Positions 1 to 11,830 are shown, counted from the stretch's first letter. The stretch is DNA of 64,000 bases from Rhodosorus marinus (GCA_029953675.1 JAMWBK010000005.1:1178001-1242000); one strand, 5' to 3'. The notes: a model not told the origin generated them from the letters alone. A program made the numbers and translations.

Positions 1-53
1 GGCACCTAGGCTGCTTTCAATCGGCATCCATGTAAATCGTCTCCGTGATAGAG

Positions 54-1980
54 ATTTGGAGGTGCGCTCTTTGCTCCTTCCAAGCGTACCTCAGTGAGGA
101 CCTTAGCCTCCGATTAAACCGATCTGTTAGATCCACCTTGCGATGCGGCAGGTAGGTGCTGAGTGAAGGCAACTGGGGCTGCCTTACACGTCGCGGAACC
201 TCACCTTGCAGCACGACCAGATGACGTCTGCTTCAAACTGGACCTCGCCAACGCATTCAGCAAAATTGAACCGACGCCTCGCCAACAGGATCATCGAACA
301 CGTGTTTCCTCAACTCCGTTCGCCGTTAAAGCTGAGCCCAAGGCGAGAGCCGAACGGCACGACAGCGACACAGATGAGTGGCTTCAGCTGCAGACTTGAA
401 ATGGCGTGCAGCAGGGCAACCCTCTTGGACCAGCCTTAACAGCGCTGGCCTTGTCCACGCATTGCGAGCACGCCGCGATCGGTTCCCAGCGACCACACTC
501 ACCGCCATCCATGACGACATCACATTCCCCGGCCCCACCGGAAGAAGTGAGAAAGACGCTCATTGGAGCGAGCAACACCTCCCTGAAATACCGCCTCCGA
601 AAGACGAAATGTCAACTGTTCGGACGATACCTACCCACGAGTCGACTCGTGAACTGGGAAATCCCCGACGTCCCACTCACCCCCCCCGCGTTCGTCATTC
701 GCGGTGGAATCCAACCTCATTCCATATTGGGACAAGGACCTACGTCCAAGATACGACACGGAAGCTACAACGGGAACTTGAAAAGCTCGTTGACGAAGTA
801 ATCCGCCTACCGACCGCTGCGCTCCAAACTAAACTGTCCCTCTTTCGATATTGTGTAGGGCAGCGTCTGGACTACTTTCTACGCGCCCTGCCCTGGCACT
901 GCAGGCGTGCTTCAATTAGTTGTTCGCGCAGTTGACGCGTCGAGTGCATCCAGCTGGAGTCACATACGGGCCTCCGAGGAATTGGTGGAGAACCCGGGGA
1001 TTAATGAGACGGTACGAGCGCGTATTCGTTCACGCACCGGACCTGGAGGCGATACCTGGCTGCGAGACTTCCGGTCGAGACTCCCTCGACGCCTGAGCAC
1101 AGTCAAACTGAACCTGAGCCTGAGACACTGATGAGATGGGCGCCATTCTTGTACGAGTTCTTAGTACATGTACTATATATTCACAACACGGTGAAGCTCC
1201 AGGCATCCAACGCCTGCACCAGTGCACCAGTTCTACAGGGAACTGCGACACAATATGATCCGGGATGCTTTGGCCACGCATATGAGACAATGGCGACTAG
1301 AAGTGACCCTCGAACCGACCGAGCACTACCCAGTCAGCCACCGCCACCCAGGCATTATAGCTCGACACCCCGGGGCCAGAAAGCTGTACGTCATTGATGT
1401 TAAAGGGACATCGCCGTTTGCAAAGGACCTGCCTCAATGAATCCTCCTGGGAGACAGGATACGCAGCACTCAAGGTAGGGGAGTTCAAAGAGTCGAAATA
1501 CCGCGATGCGATCGGAGCTCACAATAACTACACCTCAGTGCCCTGCTGCGTATAGACGTTCGGGCGGACGGGGAAGCAAGCTGATCAGTTCTTGAAATAC
1601 GCTTCAGCGCCCACCAAACACAAGTCAGCGAAGCATGAGCGACGCTCAACCGGTCCCTTGGAAAGGGAATGCTGGCCACCCAGGGTCGTCGAGTAGGCGA
1701 AGGGAACTTTGAGATCGCTAGAACGTAGCCAAACAACCCATATGGAGTTAAAATGGGTTAATTGGCTTTTAACTCAACAATAGATTCTTTGGTGCCTCTT
1801 GACGGGCTCCAGTATGGAGCTCCTTTCTAGAGCGTTCACGTTTACGTTCCCACGCCAACTGTCCTTTCAGAACTCCCAACAGCTAATAATGTCAGCCATT
1901 GGAAAACTTATAGACCATTTATTCAAAATATAGAAAATGATCGGCTAAATTTTCATCACTCAAAGTCCTTATTGCGCAAT
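54..1980 (+). mobile_element. Decayed non-LTR retrotransposon (third family) with flanking end sequences
   Basis: Conceptual translation in shifting frames shows remnants of a reverse transcriptase: a motif A-like KLDLANAFSKI near 235-270, a motif B-like VQQGNPLGP near 403-432, a motif C-like AIHDDITF near 510-540 and a thumb-like stretch (LPTAALQTKLSLFRYC) near 810-860. A C-terminal stretch near 1375-1440 (KLYVIDVKGTSPFAK) resembles the restriction-like endonuclease C-terminus of RT proteins common in protist genomes. Many stops and frameshifts show it is dead. The segments at 54-178 and 1842-1975 recur next to each other at 10472-10735, so they are probably the element's 5' and 3' ends. Family placement is by motif recognition only. 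Confidence 0.7.
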
Positions 1981-2156
1981 ACCTCCAAATCCCAGCCTGA
2001 ACAAATCACGGAAACCCAGTCTTCCAAATATTTAAGCCAGATCAGGTCTTTATCGAGCAAACCCACTTTTTTTTTTTTCTCGCTATGTTTTAAAGGCGGC
2101 TTAATTGCTTCCAATATATAACAATCAATCAGCAGCCCCCAAAAAAAGAGACAGCT

Positions 2157-2500
2157 TTGGACAAGCTGTCCCAAAACAATCATGGAAAACGAACCAGATA
2201 GACAGAGCGAGAAAAATATTAATTTTCTAGCTCTCCGCTTTCTACCGAACAAAACATATTTTAAAAAAATAGAGAAAACTCGGACAAGCTGTCCTAGAGG
2301 CGGAAAGGATAGACAGAGCGAGTACAATATTAGTTTTCTAGCTCTCCATTTACCCCGCTCGAAAATAATTTTGAAAAACAAATAGAGTTTGGACAAACTG
2401 TCCCAGAAAAGAGAGAGCGAGGCACCGGCATAGGTCGAGAAAAAAAAATTAGTTTTCAAGCCCTCGAGGGGTACCGTGCAAAATATTTTTGAAAAACCCG
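2157..2500. repeat. Tandem repeat, three degenerate units of about 110-123 bp
   Basis: Units begin with GGACAAGCTGTCC-like sequence at 2159, 2282 and 2391. Each continues through GACAGAGCGAG, an AATATTA/TTTTCTAG block and an AAATA.TTTTGAAAAA block. The third unit is more diverged. No coding potential is convincing here. The rest of 1980-3260 is AT- or GT-rich and non-coding. Confidence 0.75.
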
Positions 2501-2774
2501 GATTCTTGTTTTGTTTAATTCGTGAGAGGGGAAGGGGTAGGGTTTTAACTCATGATTTGTTTTTTGTTGCAGATGATTTAATTTGCTTGGAATAGAGGAT
2601 TTTTGAGATATCTTTTTGTTGTTGTGGGGGTGTGTGTGTTTGGGAACGAGTTTTAGTTTTTTGGAGAAAAATGTTTTTTTTGTTTTTTTTTATGGAGAGG
2701 GGGGGGGGGAGAGGGGTGGGACGAAGATTTTTGGGAAATTGCGGGAATGGAAAGTCATGACTTGGGCAAGAGGT

Positions 2775-2994
2775 AGATAAAACACTATCAACTCAGCTCC
2801 TTTTGTCGTTCCTCCAACAAAGAGGAAGATGGCGTATTGTGATGGTTTGCGGTGGGGGGCGGAGGTGAGGGAGGGGGAAGGGAGGGTTGGGGAGAGAAGG
2901 GTAAGTTTGTATACAGGGGTTGAGAGGATGAATTTTTAGTTTCTGGATTTGTTGGAGGAACGACAAAAGGAGCTGAGTTGTGGGTGTTTTATCT
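2775..2994. repeat. 220-bp element with 47-bp near-perfect terminal inverted repeats
   Basis: The arm at 2775-2821 (starting AGATAAAACAC) is the reverse complement of 2948-2994 (ending GTGTTTTATCT) with about three mismatches. The 126-bp centre is G-rich and non-coding. It looks like a MITE or a long hairpin. No clear target-site duplication is visible, and the right edge abuts a (GTT)n tract at 2994-3020. Confidence 0.7.
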
Positions 2995-3020
2995 GTTGTT
3001 GTTGTTGTTGTTGTTGTTGT
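2994..3020 (+). repeat. (GTT)n microsatellite
   Basis: Nine or so uninterrupted GTT triplets in the G/T-rich leader upstream of the RING-protein gene. Confidence 0.85.
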
Positions 3021-3260
3021 TTTTCTGGTTTTCGAAGAGGTTGGGGGTTTTGGGTGCGTGGGGGGAATCTGTGGGAGTTGTAATGATCAGTTAGGACCCA
3101 AGTTTGGATTTTTTTTTTCAGATTTGAGCTTTGAGGTATGGTGTGTGATTTCCGTCTTCCTCCGTTTTGAGGTTTGGGGGGTTGTGGGTTTGTATTTTTT
3201 TTGGTTTTTTTTCTGTTGTCTTCTTCTCTGGTTCCGGAATTTTTGAGGTTTCGTGGGAGA

Positions 3261-4066
3261 ATGGGATGCTGCGTATCGAGGAGTGAGGAGGTTGCAAGCA
3301 GTCTTCACCCTGTCGCTGAGAAGGTTGCCTGGCATTTGGTTGCGCCGAATGTTGAAGGCCAGGATGAAAAGTCCAGAAAATACCCTGAGGAGTGTCCCAT
3401 ATGTATGATGTACTTCCCCGCTCTGAATAGCCATGCGTGTTGCGGTCAGGTGAGCTCAAGGATTCCTTTTGAAGTAGCCACGTTCGTGGCAGAGCAAATT
3501 TGGGTGAGATATGCGTTTCTCACGGTTGTTTTCTGTTCCTATTGCTACAGAAAATCTGCACCAAGTGCCTTAGAAAAGTAAGATCACTGGGTGCCGACCG
3601 AAAGGAATGGGTGTGCCCATTCTGCATGTTTCGTGGGCCGAAAGTGACGTACAATGGTCCACTCTCTGAGGAAGAGCTTCGTCGCCAGTCTGAGGAGCGA
3701 AGAAAAATAGACGAGGCACTGGCAAGAGCGAAGGAGGAAGAAAACTTCGAAATCTCAAGTAGAAATAGCGAGGAAGCAGACTTGGATGCGGACCGGTATG
3801 TAGACGATGGGGGGGCTGAGTACGAAGCTGATTCCGAAAACATAGGACAGCAAGGCTCCGAACAGGAGGTTTCGTCCAGGGCTCGAGACTCGGAGTTTGG
3901 AGATATCGCCAGTGCTGTGGAGGCCTTTGAAGCTTATTTGAGGTCAGCAACAGACGATGTCAGATTTGCACGTGCCCTTGGACACCTCTCTCCCGATGGG
4001 CACCTACTCGAACAGTTGCTCGTTGAGCAGGCCATCAGACAGTCCTTGGGTGTCCCCGCATCTTAG
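3261..4066 (+). CDS. RING-finger protein with N-terminal acylation motif (SIP5/DA2-like)
   Basis: Two exons, 3261-3449 and 3551-4066, joined across a 101-bp GTGAG...CTACAG intron; the product is 234 aa. Splicing rebuilds one RING: ECPICMMYFPALN, then CC, then KICTKC and CPFC. The spacing resembles RING proteins of the yeast SIP5 and plant DA2/GW2 type, which act as E3 ubiquitin ligases or regulators. The chosen start gives MGCCVS, a classic N-myristoylation site (Gly2, Ser6) with neighbouring cysteines that could be palmitoylated, so membrane association is likely. An in-frame upstream start at 3174 would add 29 hydrophobic residues and lose this motif. The C-terminal half is Glu-rich (likely coiled coil around EEELRRQSEERR) and acidic. 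E3 activity is inferred from the RING. Confidence 0.8.
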
Positions 4067-4598
4067 CACCAAACCCGAGCTGGATGATGCACATTAAAAG
4101 TAGAGCCCAAGAACAATAGATTGGTTATTTGAAGAGTAGGCTGGTGGCTAACCAAGAAGAGGGTACCATTCCTTCACCGTTTCTCTTCGGGAGGATTTCT
4201 GACAATGCACGTATGCACATAAATAAATGGTACTGTAGATTTCGTATAAAACCGAAATTGTCATCTTCTCTAGGGAACAGAATAGAGCAGCGCCCCAGTC
4301 CAAATCTCCAGTCTCCACAACCTCACCCCTTAAGCCGATGAATCCAGAGGAGAAGATTTAGAGGGACTCTCTTTCGAATGCGGTGAAAGCTTATATAAGA
4401 TTCCTTGGAAACCGTTGGAGAGTTTGAGTTTACCGCAGTCGTGTTCTAATTGGCTTGTATATGTGCGACCTCAATGGTACCAAGCGGTTTAAGACGCTTT
4501 TGAGTGTTCTTGAGGACGGCCTGTGTGTTTTGGGGTTTGACTTGCATATCCACCTTTTTCTGCCTTTCGCGTGACCAAGTGGCAGAGCTTCCGGACGG
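4067..4598. other. Intergenic interval
   Basis: Spacer between the RING gene and the BORCS5-like gene. No open frame longer than about 70 codons looks like protein. An ATAAATAAA-type A-rich tract near 4217-4228 could serve 3' processing, but this is not certain. Confidence 0.5.
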
Positions 4599-5216
4599 AT
4601 GGGAAACGAGCAGAGCTCGGATGGAGCTCCTGCTGGTTCCTCCGTACTGACTGTGAAGACCGATTCCGGTGATACGGTTGAGGAGCGGAAAGGAATCGCG
4701 AAGTTGGAGTCGCTCCCTGACGTACGTCCGTTGGTTGTTCAACGGAACAACAGTGAGGCGACTGCAGCTATGCTGCCCGCGGTAATGGCCTCCCTGCTGT
4801 CGATCAAATCATCGAATCCAAAGCCTGGGCTTCGATTTGATGACGAGGATGTACTGAAAGCCCTGGACGGTCTGGCCTCGACTGGGAACGACGAACAGTT
4901 GGTCCGCGAGCAGGAAAAGCTGATAAAGCATATAGAGGAAACGATGAGGGATCTGAAATATGTAAGAGCTACCGAGGAGAATACATTCATTCTGTCGCAA
5001 GCTATTTTCAAAAGCCTACATCAGATGGATCGTCTGTTGATCACTATTGCCGACATGAGTGAAGAGGTGGACGAAATAGGAGAAATGCTAAAGGGAATCA
5101 CCGCGCGATTACCCGAAGGGGATCCTCTGAAGTCGTTCTCAGCTTTCGTCGAGTCGAAGAAAACTCAAGATGATTCTGGAGGGAGAGCTGAGGAAGATCC
5201 CGGCGTCGCTCCATAG
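4599..5216 (+). CDS. BORCS5-like: BORCS5 (myrlysin)-like BORC complex subunit
   Basis: Single exon, 205 aa. The N-terminus MGNEQSS matches the myristoylated MGSEQSS of animal BORCS5 (Loh12CR1/myrlysin). A short block, KLESLPDVRPLV, parallels KLQEIPTFQPLL. It is followed by a long helical region (about residues 85-180) ending in ITARLPEGDPLKSF, which parallels LNSMLPEGERLEPF. In animals BORC links lysosomes to kinesin through Arl8 and shares subunits with BLOC-1; BORCS5 anchors it by myristate. Length fits the family (about 196 aa). The start is supported by the myristoylation motif. The match is from remembered family features, so an alignment is needed. Other BORC subunits are not in the window. 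Confidence 0.7.
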   Translation: MGNEQSSDGAPAGSSVLTVKTDSGDTVEERKGIAKLESLPDVRPLVVQRNNSEATAAMLPAVMASLLSIKSSNPKPGLRFDDEDVLKALDGLASTGNDEQLVREQEKLIKHIEETMRDLKYVRATEENTFILSQAIFKSLHQMDRLLITIADMSEEVDEIGEMLKGITARLPEGDPLKSFSAFVESKKTQDDSGGRAEEDPGVAP

Positions 5217-5745
5217 GGATTTCTGCTCCCGGTTTCCAGGTTTCCCGTCTTTCGACTATGCCTGTTGTTGACCCCTAGCGAGGAGAGTCTGTTGCTAGAG
5301 GTTAGATGCGCTCGGATCCCAGACTCGTTGGAATTTTTGCCGAGGGGTACATAAGAGGTTCAGCGTCACCCTTCGCGAAAAGAGATTGATGCGAACTTGA
5401 AGTTTATTATGTCCAGTTTATGAGTTACAGATCAAGACTCGCCTAGTTGGTACCAGTCCCAGGCGTCCTGCAGAAGCGGTACCGGGGCCTGCACTGTCGG
5501 GCGGTCATCGATGAGAGATTTAAAAAAAACAGACCCGAATAAGTGCCTTCCCTCAGCCCCATCCGAGGTTGCGTTAACACGGATAGCTCGCTTGGAAAAC
5601 CAAGCTAGTCACATACTCGAGCCAGCGGAAACCGCCGACCTCCTTTCCAAACGAGCTGTCCATCTGTCCATTCTAACGGTCAGAAGCAACACCATGATGC
5701 ACTGCTCGGGGAAGATTCTGCAACCTCGGGGTCGAGCTGACGTCC
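5217..5745. other. Intergenic interval between convergent genes
   Basis: The BORCS5-like gene and the kinase gene converge on this 529-bp spacer. A frame at 5511-5822 mostly overlaps the antisense of the kinase 3' end and is not considered real. Nothing else recognised. Confidence 0.5.
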
Positions 5746-7537
5746 TTACCCGTCCTTCAAACGCGAGCATGCCCTTGCGTATTCATAATCAAAAGAGTAG
5801 CCTACAAGGTAAAAGTCCATGATGCTGTGTCTCGCGACCCTTTGAATGGGCCACAGCTGCATATCATCACAACGGCCATCATCAAACAGTTCATCCTCAT
5901 CAAAATTCACATTTTTCCACTCGGAAAGATCAAAGTTAGGAACTCCGCCGAAGCCAGGGGTCATAGTCATTTTTAGGTTGTCAGCGTGGGTGCGCCTTCC
6001 ATCAACATTCTTCCAATCCACATCTTTGAAAAATGGGTGAAGTTTCAGCTCTGAAACGCCGGTAATACCGCAACCGAGCCTGTTTTCTGGTTTGCGCTCA
6101 AGCAGAGATGTTATGAGACTGATCAACTCTAGAGAAGCGTCTCGGGGGAATCTGATTGGGTCGTTGTTCATCCGTTGAACAACGGTATCGATGTCCTTCG
6201 CGTCATACGGTGTTCTCCCGCGTAGTGTGTGATAAACGAAGACTCCTAGAGTCCACAAGTCAATAGAAAGTCCATATTGACGCACAATAAGCATCTCCGG
6301 TGCTGCGTAAGTATGGGTACCACAGATGGTAGTCGTCAAGCCAGCATCCCTACAACAGCGAGAATTGCAACGGGTGACGTGGGTGAGATTTCGGAGAGCT
6401 GCTTAGTTTCGAGTAGCAAAAACTCCGCGCAAAGAAAGTTCCTTACCCTCCCCCGTCGAGTTTCTTGCAAAGTCCAAAATCTGCCAGTTTCACATGCCCG
6501 TCTTTGTCAAGGAGAACATTCTCAGGCTTCAAGTCCCTGTAAATAAACCCCTGGGAGTGAATAAACTCCAGAGCGAGTATTGTCTCCGCAGCGAGCCTTC
6601 TGGCCTGTGCCTCCTTCAAGCACCCACCATGGGTACGGAGGTAGTAAAACAAATCACCTCCTTCGCAAAACTCGGTTACAAAGTAAACCTTATGATAGGT
6701 CTGGAACGCGTATCGAAGCTGCGTAAAAAATGGCTGACCTATCGAAAGTTCCAGCATCAGCCGTTCGTCTACTGCATGCCGGTACGCTGATCTCGATTTG
6801 AACAAGGTCGCTTTGTCTATGCTCTTCAGAGCTAGTTTCTCCCCAGTACGCTTGTCACGCACAAGGAATACTTTACCCGATGCTCCCTTCCCAATCGCGT
6901 GCAACACTTCAAAGTCGCGCAGAGTAACTCGTCGTTGCCTTGCTGCTGCGCCCAAAAAGGGTTCCCATTCGTTGAACGCAATGCACGAATCGAATCGTAA
7001 ATGTAAAGCAGCTGAATGACCAGGTTTCTTCAGTACCAAACACTCCCCGGCACTTTTTGTTGAAATTTCACACCCGGCGACGTTGAACATACCCACGATG
7101 GGCGGGTTTTGAGAGAATCCACCAAGATCTGTGAAGCTATGATCCAGAAGCACTACCGTGGATCCTCTCAGCTGGCCGTGAAACTTCTCCCATGATGAGC
7201 CAAGTAATTTAAGTCCTCCCTTCTTCACATAAATAGTCGAGGATACAAGTGGGCGGACTCCCTCAATTAACCTCAATGGATCGTAGCCCTTATGAAATAT
7301 AGGATCCGAATATTGAAAGCCACTCGTGAACCGCTCTTCGGAGACATCGACTCTCTGGGATTTGCGTAATCCAGATCGACGGCCAAACAGTTTTGATCCC
7401 CCGGATCCCCGAAGTTTCCAACTCGCTTCTTCCGTGTTATCACCACGTCTCCCCGCAAATGACTTACTCCCTACGAATGAGCGATTGTACACGTTTCCCG
7501 GCCCTGCCCGGGGCCTATCTCGCGTTGCCATTGACAA
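5746..7537 (-). CDS. PH-domain AGC protein kinase (AKT/PKB-like)
   Basis: Two exons, 7537-6447 and 6349-5746, joined over a 97-bp intron; 564 aa. A pleckstrin-homology-like region spans about residues 98-199 and the kinase domain starts near 209. Visible catalytic features: glycine loop GKGASGKVFLV, lysine K238 in LALKSI, YRDLKPEN (Asp335), DFG at 353-355, and an activation loop TTTICGTHTYAAPEM whose Thr would be the PDK1 site. The intron lies between DFG and the activation loop. The tail has the AGC FDEDEL turn region and a hydrophobic-motif-like LVGYSF, with Leu where Phe is usual. PH plus AGC kinase plus hydrophobic motif is the AKT arrangement, so phosphoinositide-regulated Ser/Thr phosphorylation is the likely role. 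The PH assignment is the weaker part. The upstream DNA (7540-8000) is C/A-rich on plus, that is G/T-rich on the sense strand. Confidence 0.88.
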
Positions 7538-10471
7538 TTCTCACCGAACAGATTGGAGCGAAACCCGGCCTCCACCACTGCGGCCCGCTTGCACTACCCC
7601 AAAAACAGTGACCGCAATTTCCAACGTCACTTCCACACGAAGCACCCCGACCGCAAAACCTTTTTTTTCTCTCTCTCGCTTTCGTACTCGATCGAGCGCC
7701 TTCAATCCTTCCTCTACGTTGCTCTCATACACAACTCAGACCACCTCTTCCTGCATAGTCGCGCGCTCGCGCATAATAAAGCCCATCTATCCCTTTTCTC
7801 CTCTCCAATGGCCGTCCTCAATGGACACAAACTCCAGTCCAGTTCCCCAGTCCAAACCCTCCTCAACCCCTTCCTCGCCCACACTCATCCATTTCCCCAG
7901 AAAACATCCAAGCCATCTCCCCACTTCCCGCCCAATGAAAAAAAGGCCCCTGCGGGCTCCCAGTTAGATATAAAAACTAGAATCTTAAAATCCCCCCCTC
8001 CAAAAAATTAACACCTGAACGCTATCGTGCTGACATTTCCTTTACCCCTCTTTGCGTATTACGCATACTGCAGGATCCCCCTCCCCCCCCCAAAAATAGT
8101 GTAATCTGATTTACCCCCCGGATCAACATCTCAGTGACCCCTTTGCGTTGACGAGTTTGAAAAATTATATTCCTTAAAAGTACAAAATAATCAACACCTT
8201 TTGTATTCTAGATGAGGTCCATCGTTTCTATTCTCTCCGTACAAAAAAAAACATTTTCATTGTTATACCCCCTAAAAAACTACGTGTTAGTTTAATATCT
8301 TTTAGCCTACCCCCATTGGCTAGATATTTGGTTTTGAAAATTGGTCTATCGATGAGTCATAACCCCCCTTCCTTAACAAACTTGTTTTCAAGGAAAAGAA
8401 CTATTTTGCCACCAAGGGTGCCCAGACCTCCTTCTTCAATTTTCTTATTTATTTAGTTTTGAAATTGGATCGATCTTTCACAAATTTGGCCTTCTGGTTT
8501 CTAGGACGCGCCTTTGTTTCGAATCAATACCCCTGGGTATATCTGTTTCTATTGAATCAGCCTTTTTGTCCAACAGTTTCAGAAATCCTTAAATAACGTA
8601 AATTAATTCAATTTATATTCCCACAACTAAGAAATATAACCCCCTTGAAAAAGTTTACATTTATGCATTATCGCATCTGGTTTTTTTCATATTTCGTGGC
8701 TCCGTTTACCCCCATTATAAAGCAGTTCGATGAGCACCCAAAAAGGTAATACTAATGATATAAAAATGAAAAAATCGTGGAGCGCTTCAAAGTTTCGAAT
8801 ATTTGTAAGGGGGGGGAGGTTATCTACATACAAATTTTGGACAGAGTTGGAAACGATTGAAATATGAAGTTCTTGAGGTGTTTATTTGAAAGTGTCTTTC
8901 GTTTGGTTTGATTTCAAAAGTGTCCCTTTTTGGGGAGTTTTTGTTTTGCAGCTCATAGGGTTGCGTTCGATATGAGTGCCTTTGGAATATAGTGAGACAG
9001 ACAGGAGAAATGTGTGAACGGCGAGGTTTGCTACCCCAGCTCTTTCAGTGATCCCAAGAACTTCTTCATAATTGTCGCGGCCAGCCTGTTCCATTTGCTT
9101 CCATAGAGCGTTTATAGTGCTGACACTTTGAGCGCGGTATCAGTGTGTGGGTACACTACTGAGCAGATCCGTTCAACAGGTGGTGTAGTACCTCAAGAAC
9201 GGTAACATGGTTACCTATCGTAGTTAGAGTCCTCCGGGGTGCGAGGTTACGCCCATCCTTTTCTCTAGATAGTGATCGAATCAGCGCTACGCTGCACTAG
9301 GCAGCTGCCCTACAAAGGATACGGCTACCTCCCATACAAGCTATTACCTAGGTGCCCACGGCGCCGGGTCTAGGATTCGTTTGATGCAAGCTTCTCGAAT
9401 ACCATGGGGCTTCGATTTACGATTGGGTCTTAACGAGCTGAGTGAGGAGCAGGCGCAGTTGTAGAGGACACTTCGGCAGGGGAATGCTGAGCTTGCGATA
9501 AGACCTACTGCGTGTGAATCAGCTGGACAATCCGCTTGTACGTTTTTTCTCCCTCACACGCAGCACGAGAGCCCAGCAGCGGGACTACGCCTCACCCTTT
9601 GATACTGTTCGAATTAGTGTAGTGCTGCATGGACAGCTAGCTTCCCAGTAAACGTTACGGTTTGAAAGGCGTCTGGGAGTGCCGACTCGATCAGCATAAC
9701 TCCAGATTCTTTCAACTGCACTCTAGGCTTTTTTCAGTGTAGAAGGAATTCTTTGAGGGTTGGTTAAGGGAGGAGTATCAGCCCGGACACTGCTTCAGCT
9801 CGGATTGCACTTCACTATTGCGACGCCCGAAAAGAACCATAAGAAAGGTATTGTGCTGGAGAGGATTATCAGACAAGATGTTGGCAGGGGAGGTCATTCT
9901 GTGCGCCAGTTGAGCATCAATGGCTGCTTAATATTTTCATCGACTACCCCCGTCAGCTCATCCTCTTGAAGGCAACGTTGGTTCACATGTACGGAAGAAG
10001 CCTGGTTATTTCGTCTGCATTCAGTAGATTGATACGCGTGAAAGCGTAGAAAAAGGTTGAACTATGGTTTACTGGAGAGACTTTAGGAGAGTTCAAGGCT
10101 AGCCCCAGGGGTCAATCTGTGAATCAGCTAAGACATCTTTCACGCTTTCAATGGGCTGTTCAAGATGATCTTCCAGGAGCTCATCCACGTCCGGGTACGA
10201 ATCGAGTTCTAGACCCTCGTGCGCATCGTTGGCCTTCATGCACAGGAGCTTCCTTACGCTGTCCGGGTTCAGTTCATTCCACAGTCTGAACTGGACGAGC
10301 GCGATGGATGAGAATTTTATTTTCTGAAGCCGCGCTGGAGGTTCGCATCGCAATACCACAGAAAAATCGAGCGCGGGGAGCGAAGAGTTTTGTTGAGGGT
10401 TGCGGTAATCTGGGACGGTGATCGTTTGTTTCGTTGAGTCTTGACCCTGTGGTGCTCTACGCAGCGTTAGT
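7538..10471. other. Gene-poor interval
   Basis: The first ~450 bp are the probable promoter/leader of the minus-strand kinase. 8000-8900 is AT-rich with many CCCCC and AAAA runs and no plausible gene. Small unrecognised frames occur at 8882-9094 (-), 9760-9969 (+) and 10099-10359 (-, acidic C-terminus). None shows a known motif, and each may be debris. Confidence 0.45.
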
Positions 10472-10735
10472 CTTGGAGGTTGGCTCTTTGCCCCCTCCCA
10501 AGCGTACCTCAGTCGGGGACCTCAGCCTCCCATTAGCCGATCTGTTAGCCCTGGCCTGCGATGCGGCAGGTAGGTGTTGAGTGAAACCAGTTAGGGTCGC
10601 GTTTCCACGCCAACTGTCCCTCAGAACTCCGGACAGATAATGTCGTGTGCAACGAAAAATTTTTAAAACTTATTGATTATTTATTCAAAATATAGGACAT
10701 ATTCCGCTAAAATGACATATGCAAAGTCTTTATTA
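10472..10735 (+). mobile_element. Internally deleted copy of the 54-1980 retroelement
   Basis: 10472-10596 matches 54-178 (shared cores AAGCGTACCTCAGT and GATGCGGCAGGTAGGTG). 10598-10735 matches 1842-1975 (shared CACGCCAACTGTCC and TTATTCAAAATATAG). At the first locus these blocks are separated by about 1.66 kb containing the RT remnant; here they abut. This is the arrangement of a non-autonomous derivative, or of a deletion product. Confidence 0.7.
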
Positions 10736-11830
10736 GGGATCCTACGCCTTTATGCCGCACCGACGCTTCGGGAGTCCGGGCGAACGTGTTGGTGAATGTC
10801 GTCGCTGCTGACCCATTGTACGTTGTTTTTGTTCCTCCTCCATCGGAACGTTACCTGTCCGAAGATCCATCACTCACGCGTCTCGCTACTTGATTTCTGG
10901 TATGTTTTTCTGCCTGACTTCTCTTAACTACTGCACAAATGAAGCCTATTCATACGCGATTTCCGGGGCGACAAGAAGTTACTCACCACCGCCGAAGACT
11001 GAATTGTTCCTTCGAGGGTTGTGGCTTGCGAGCTCTCCAAATCAGGCAAGGTCGTCCGCAAACTGGACGCCAGCACACGCCGAGCGGACAGATTCTGCCC
11101 ACAAGCGTATGTCATGTTACTTCTTGAACTGCCCCCCCTGAGGATATCCTCGACTGCTCAAGCAAGTGCATATACGGAAGCAGCGCAGTTCCACAGGAAT
11201 GAATACGCTGTGGGATGGCTTGCATGTCAACCAAAAAAAAGCACCTTCGCACGACCTGGAGAGACACTAGAACAAACAAAGTGGACGTACTTGCAGTTGG
11301 GCAATTTCAATTGCGATTGATGCCAGTAGACACGAACCCTTTCTGATCCACTGGTACACTTGGTCCGCTTCTTCTGTGCGATGTGATCAAAGCAAATCCA
11401 CCAAACTCCGTTTCTCTGCCAACTACACGGGCGGAGTCTGTCGTTTGCGAAGAGTATAGCCTTGTTTCACCTAGTCCTGCCTTTCTAGGTGCATATGAAA
11501 TCCACTTCTAGTCTTCCCTAGACCATCCGAGATTTGAAGTTCAACTTCCTTTCGTAGACTAGGAGCTTGCGACAGTAAGCAGGGCTGTAAGGCGCCATGC
11601 AAGTCCCGGAACGAGCTAACCGTGCTCGAGCTGAACGCGCTTACGAGTGGGACACTTTCTCTAGAAGGCTTCGGGTTGTGGGGAGTTGAACACGAGCGCG
11701 CAGTCTAGAGAGGGGCTGCTTTCTGTGCAAACGAGCATCTGCATTTGCCAAGGCTGAGGTACTGTCTCTTGATTCTTGAAGTTTTCAGTGGGGCTGGTTG
11801 GCGGAGTTGTTTATTCAGTGAAGTGTGTGA

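Noticed and set aside
7326-8011. Plus-strand frames of 150-213 codons overlapping the kinase 5' end
   Set aside because: Ser/Pro/Thr-rich products of a C/A-rich leader; they overlap the kinase coding region antisense and show no motif.
8040-8830. Poly-C and poly-A runs as a structured element
   Set aside because: Irregular homopolymer tracts without a repeated unit or inverted ends; treated as low-complexity spacer.
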